Origin: an uncultured Roseiflexaceae bacterium
GTDB lineage: Bacteria; Chloroflexota; Chloroflexia; Chloroflexales; Roseiflexaceae
Direction of reading: 5' to 3'
Assembly: GCA_937974195.1 (NCBI GenBank)
Contig: CALJIC010000105.1
Span: forward strand, 1 to 35,042
DNA length: 35,042 bases
A program made the translations under genes and the position numbers. A model generated the notes under the pieces. That model was not told the DNA's origin. It searched no databases and saw nothing but the letters and a program-made list of their open reading frames with translations. Shown one piece after another: positions 32,543 to 35,042 of this stretch. Each line of letters opens with the position of its first letter. The first letter of the stretch is position 1.

Positions 32543-32650
32543 ATGACCATTGGCTGGTCTGAGGGACTCATCATCCTGATCCTGCTGGCCTTCCTGATCG
32601 GCTTGGCCTTCCGCGGCGGCTATGTGCGCGGCCGGCGCGGGCGGAAGTGA
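32543..32650 (+). CDS. 35-aa single-pass membrane peptide
   Basis: A strong ribosome binding site (AAGGA, 32532-32536) six bases before the ATG and a protein-like sequence support a real small gene. It reads MTIGWSEGLIILILLAFLIG, then a basic tail with RGGYVRGRRGRK. The 'IGW.E.LIILI' start resembles TatA helices, but there is no FG hinge or amphipathic helix after it, so I do not call it TatA. The basic tail predicts an inside C-terminus. Function unknown; it lies 131 bases after cbiO. Confidence 0.6.
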   Translation: MTIGWSEGLIILILLAFLIGLAFRGGYVRGRRGRK

Positions 32651-32707
32651 GCGGACCGCCGGAGTGACTGGTCGTAGCGCCGGCTCCGCTCGAGTAAGGG
32701 GGACGCC

Positions 32708-33580
32708 ATGACCGCTACGCGGCAGAGAGCCATCGTCGTGACCGGGGCCACCGGGCTGCAGGGGAGCGCAGTGACCCGCCATCTGCTCCAGGATGGCTGG
32801 CATGTGCGCGCACTCACTCGCAACGCGGCGAGCAAGCAAGCGCAGGCGCTGGCTGCGAGCGGCGCCGAAGTGGTGCAGGGCGATATGAACGAGCCCGCCT
32901 CCCTCCGGCCGGTCTTTGCCGGCGCCTACGGCGCCTACAGCGTGCAGAACCCGTTCATCGGCGGGCCGGAGGCGGAGGTCAGGCAGGGCAAGCATGTCGC
33001 CGAGGTCGCCAAAGAGTGCGGCGTGCAGCACCTCGTCTATGGGTCCGCCGGCACCGGGAGGAGGGGCACCGGCATCCCGTCCTGGGAGACAAAACTGCTG
33101 GTCGAGGATCACATGAAGGCGCTCGAGCTGCCGCTGACGATCCTGCGCCCGATGGCCTTCATGGAGCTGATGGCCGACAAGAAGTTCTTCCCGGCCGTCG
33201 CCGCCTGGAATCTCATGCCGAGGCTGGTGGGGGGCTCGCGGCCGCTGCCCTGGATCTGCGCGGACGATCTCGGCGCGATCGCCGCACACGTGTTTGCGAG
33301 CCCGCAGCAGTTCGTCGGAAGGGAGCTCACGCTCGCCAGCGACGTGCAGTCGCTGGATCAGTGCCGCTGGCTGTACCGCGAGGTGATGGGCGCCCCGCCG
33401 CAACAGTTCCCGATGCCGCTCTGGCTGTTCGAGCGCTTCGGGTTCGTGGGCCGGGACCTGACGACGATGTGGCGGTGGCTGCGAGCGGGAGAGGTCGACC
33501 TGGACACCGCGCCGACCCGCGCGATCCACCCGGAGGCGCTCACCGTCCGCGCCTGGCTGAGCCGGCAGATGGCAGCCTGA
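32708..33580 (+). CDS. NmrA-like NAD(P)-binding protein
   Basis: Protein of 290 aa of the atypical short-chain dehydrogenase group. The Rossmann motif is VTGATGLQGSAV (G13, G16, G19), followed by VRALTRN, DMNEPASL, VQHLVYGSAG, and a substrate-side LPLTILRPMAFME. Unlike classical SDRs there is no YxxxK in the usual place, as is normal for NmrA/HSCARG-type redox sensors. It may be an NAD(P)-sensing regulator or a reductase; the substrate is not visible. It stands alone between the membrane peptide and the aminotransferase. Confidence 0.86.
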   Translation: MTATRQRAIVVTGATGLQGSAVTRHLLQDGWHVRALTRNAASKQAQALAASGAEVVQGDMNEPASLRPVFAGAYGAYSVQNPFIGGPEAEVRQGKHVAEVAKECGVQHLVYGSAGTGRRGTGIPSWETKLLVEDHMKALELPLTILRPMAFMELMADKKFFPAVAAWNLMPRLVGGSRPLPWICADDLGAIAAHVFASPQQFVGRELTLASDVQSLDQCRWLYREVMGAPPQQFPMPLWLFERFGFVGRDLTTMWRWLRAGEVDLDTAPTRAIHPEALTVRAWLSRQMAA

Positions 33581-33630
33581 CCGGCCCACCCACAAACCCG
33601 TCTCACCACACAGCCCTCGCTGTTGGCGAA

Positions 33631-33653
33631 GCTGCGCCCGGCCAGGGCGCAGC
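33631..33653 (+). terminator. Hairpin downstream of the NmrA-like gene
   Basis: GCTGCGCCC (33631-33639) pairs with GGGCGCAGC (33645-33653), loop GGCCA, 51 bases after the stop codon. No T-run follows. It shares its arm sequence with the hairpin at 15184-15203. Confidence 0.5.
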
Positions 33654-33794
33654 CTCAATCGCCTCCCTTGGAAAAGCCAGCCGCACTTTGTCCGCCGCAC
33701 GCAGGCCGACTTGTCCCTATGCCGATCCGCGCTTCTGCGCTACGATCGGACCCGGCCAACCGAATATCCGAGCGAGCAGAGAGGGCGACGAGGT

Positions 33795-35006
33795 ATGGAC
33801 ACAGTCTGGGCGGGCCTATCTTCCGGAGCGCGGCAGATCACCAGCTCCGCCATCCGCGACCTGCTCAAGGTCACCGAGCAGCCGGACGTCATTTCGTTCG
33901 CGGGCGGCCTGCCCGCCCCGGAGTGCTTCCCATCCGAGGAGCTGACGGCGGCGGCCGAGCGCGTGCTGGTGGAGCGGCCGTTAGCGGCGCTGCAGTACGG
34001 CCCCACCGAGGGCTACCGGCCGCTGCGCGAGTTCATCGCCGCGCGCATGGCCCGCCTGGGGGTCCCCGTCCCGGCCGAGCAGGTGCTGGTGACGAGCGGC
34101 TCGCAGCAGGGGCTCGACCTGCTCGGCAAGCTGTTCCTCGAGCCGGGGGCGGTCGTGCTGGTCGAGGAGCCGACCTACGTCGGCGCGCTGCAGGCCTGGC
34201 GGCCGTACCAGCCGCGCTTCGTCACCCTGCCGATGGACTCGGAAGGGCTGAGCGTCGAGGCGCTCCGGCGGGTGCTGGAGAGCGGCGTGCGGCCGCGCTT
34301 CCTGTACCTGGTGTCGTGCTTCCAGAACCCGACCGGCATCACGCTCTCGCCGGCCCGCCGCCAGGCGCTCATCGCGGCGGCGGCAGAGTTCGGCCTGCCG
34401 ATCGTCGAGGACGACCCCTACGGCGAGCTGTCGTACGAGGGGGAGCGCCCGCCGATCCTCGCGTCGCTCGATGTGGCCCAGCACGGCGAGCTGCGCCACG
34501 TCGCGTACCTGAGCACCTTCTCGAAGCTGCTCGCCCCCGGGCTGCGCGTCGGCTGGGTCGTCGCGCCGGAGGCGCTCGTGAGCAAGCTGGCCCACGCCAA
34601 GCAGGGCCTGGACCTGCACTCGGGCAGCCTGTCGCAGGCCGTCGCCTACGAGGTCTGCCGGGACGGCCTGCTCGACCGGCACATCCCCCACATACGCGCC
34701 ACCTACCACGCGCGGCGCGACGCGATGCTGGCGGCCCTCGCGCGGCACATGCCCGCCTCGATCCGCTGGACGCGGCCGGCGGGCGGCATGTTCGTCTGGG
34801 GTGTGCTGCCGGACGGCGCCGACTCCGCGGCGCTGCTGCAGGCGTCCCTCGAGCGCCGGGTGGCCTTCGTGCCCGGGACGGCGTTCTTCGCCAACGGCGG
34901 GGGGGAGAATACGCTCCGCCTCAACTTCTCCCACTCGACCCCCGAGCGGATCGAGGAGGGCGTCGCGCGGCTCGCCCGCACGGTCAGCGAGGTGATGCCC
35001 TCATAA
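33795..35006 (+). CDS. PLP-dependent aminotransferase (LysN/2-aminoadipate type)
   Basis: Protein of 403 aa, fold-type I, class I/II aminotransferase. The ATG at 33795 precedes a typical start (MDTVWAGLSSGARQI, then PDVISFAGGLPAPECFP). K244 in STFSKLLAPGLRVGW is the PLP lysine; SGSQQGLDLLGKLF, CFQNPTGIT and IVEDDPYGEL are conserved substrate and cofactor segments; the C-terminal arginine region is LRLNFSH. Members transaminate 2-aminoadipate, aromatic amino acids or valine-type substrates and are often multi-specific. The gene is complete; its stop is at 35004-35006. Confidence 0.9.
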   Translation: MDTVWAGLSSGARQITSSAIRDLLKVTEQPDVISFAGGLPAPECFPSEELTAAAERVLVERPLAALQYGPTEGYRPLREFIAARMARLGVPVPAEQVLVTSGSQQGLDLLGKLFLEPGAVVLVEEPTYVGALQAWRPYQPRFVTLPMDSEGLSVEALRRVLESGVRPRFLYLVSCFQNPTGITLSPARRQALIAAAAEFGLPIVEDDPYGELSYEGERPPILASLDVAQHGELRHVAYLSTFSKLLAPGLRVGWVVAPEALVSKLAHAKQGLDLHSGSLSQAVAYEVCRDGLLDRHIPHIRATYHARRDAMLAALARHMPASIRWTRPAGGMFVWGVLPDGADSAALLQASLERRVAFVPGTAFFANGGGENTLRLNFSHSTPERIEEGVARLARTVSEVMPS

Positions 35007-35017
35007 TGGTCCGCGGC

Positions 35018-35042
35018 TCTGCGGCGACTTTGTCGCCGCAGA
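35018..35042 (+). terminator. Hairpin after the aminotransferase gene
   Basis: TCTGCGGCGAC (35018-35028) and GTCGCCGCAGA (35032-35042) form an 11-bp perfect stem with a TTT loop, 12 bases after the stop. The window ends here, so a following T-run cannot be checked. Confidence 0.55.

Noticed and set aside
32543..32650. TatA assignment for the 35-aa peptide
   Set aside because: Only the first helix resembles TatA; the hinge and amphipathic helix that define TatA are missing.
1..35042. CRISPR arrays, tRNA or rRNA genes, and insertion sequences
   Set aside because: No regularly spaced repeats, no cloverleaf with a convincing anticodon arm, no rRNA-like sequence and no transposase were found.

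Overview
The window is very GC-rich (nearly every true codon ends in G or C), with compact operons and many intergenic hairpins. It looks like one strain of a high-GC bacterium. I favour Chloroflexota from the style of the injection-system genes and the hairpin-rich spacers, but no rRNA or marker gene is present and this is inference.

About 26 kb (192-26302, all on +) is most of an extracellular contractile injection system (eCIS) cluster, a phage-tail-like syringe. In order it encodes an inner tube protein, a baseplate protein with two CPxC pairs, a Pro/Ala-rich linker protein, a DUF4255/Pvc16-like tube terminator, an AAA+ ATPase, a 96-aa conserved protein, two cargo-type proteins with the eCIS core domain (DUF4157, HExxH), a putative immunity protein, a CIS_tube/Afp7-like protein, a LysM protein, a hub, an OB-fold spike, a PAAR-like tip, a gp25-like wedge protein, two large J/gp6-like baseplate proteins, a gpI-like protein with a beta-helix-like segment, and a DUF6519 protein. 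Many neighbours overlap as ATGA, which indicates translational coupling. No sheath, tape-measure or classical tail-fibre gene is seen; the window opens immediately upstream of the tube gene, so these may lie outside it.

The most interesting part is 5967-12263. The first cargo (DUF4157 plus OmpA-like C-terminus) is split by a +1 frame change near position 6530. The second, 1112 aa, reads as an eCIS-delivered polymorphic toxin: a Cys/His-rich N-terminus and DUF4157 domain, two near-identical 'SYGLFDWAITDKEA' repeats, two polysaccharide-export-like modules, a pre-toxin-like hydrophobic segment and a C-terminal PD-(D/E)xK nuclease-like domain. Eleven bases later lies a 250-aa gene placed like a cognate immunity gene. 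Codon use becomes less GC-rich toward the toxin tip, as expected for an exchangeable warhead.

Right of the eCIS are housekeeping or accessory genes: a small zinc-ribbon protein and an MFS exporter (both -), a PLP-dependent threonine/serine deaminase-like enzyme, an ECF cobalt/nickel transporter (cbiMN fusion, cbiQ, cbiO) with a strong sigma70-type promoter and GCAAC repeats at its start point, a 35-aa membrane peptide, an NmrA-like NAD(P)-binding protein, and a LysN-type PLP aminotransferase ending just before the window edge.
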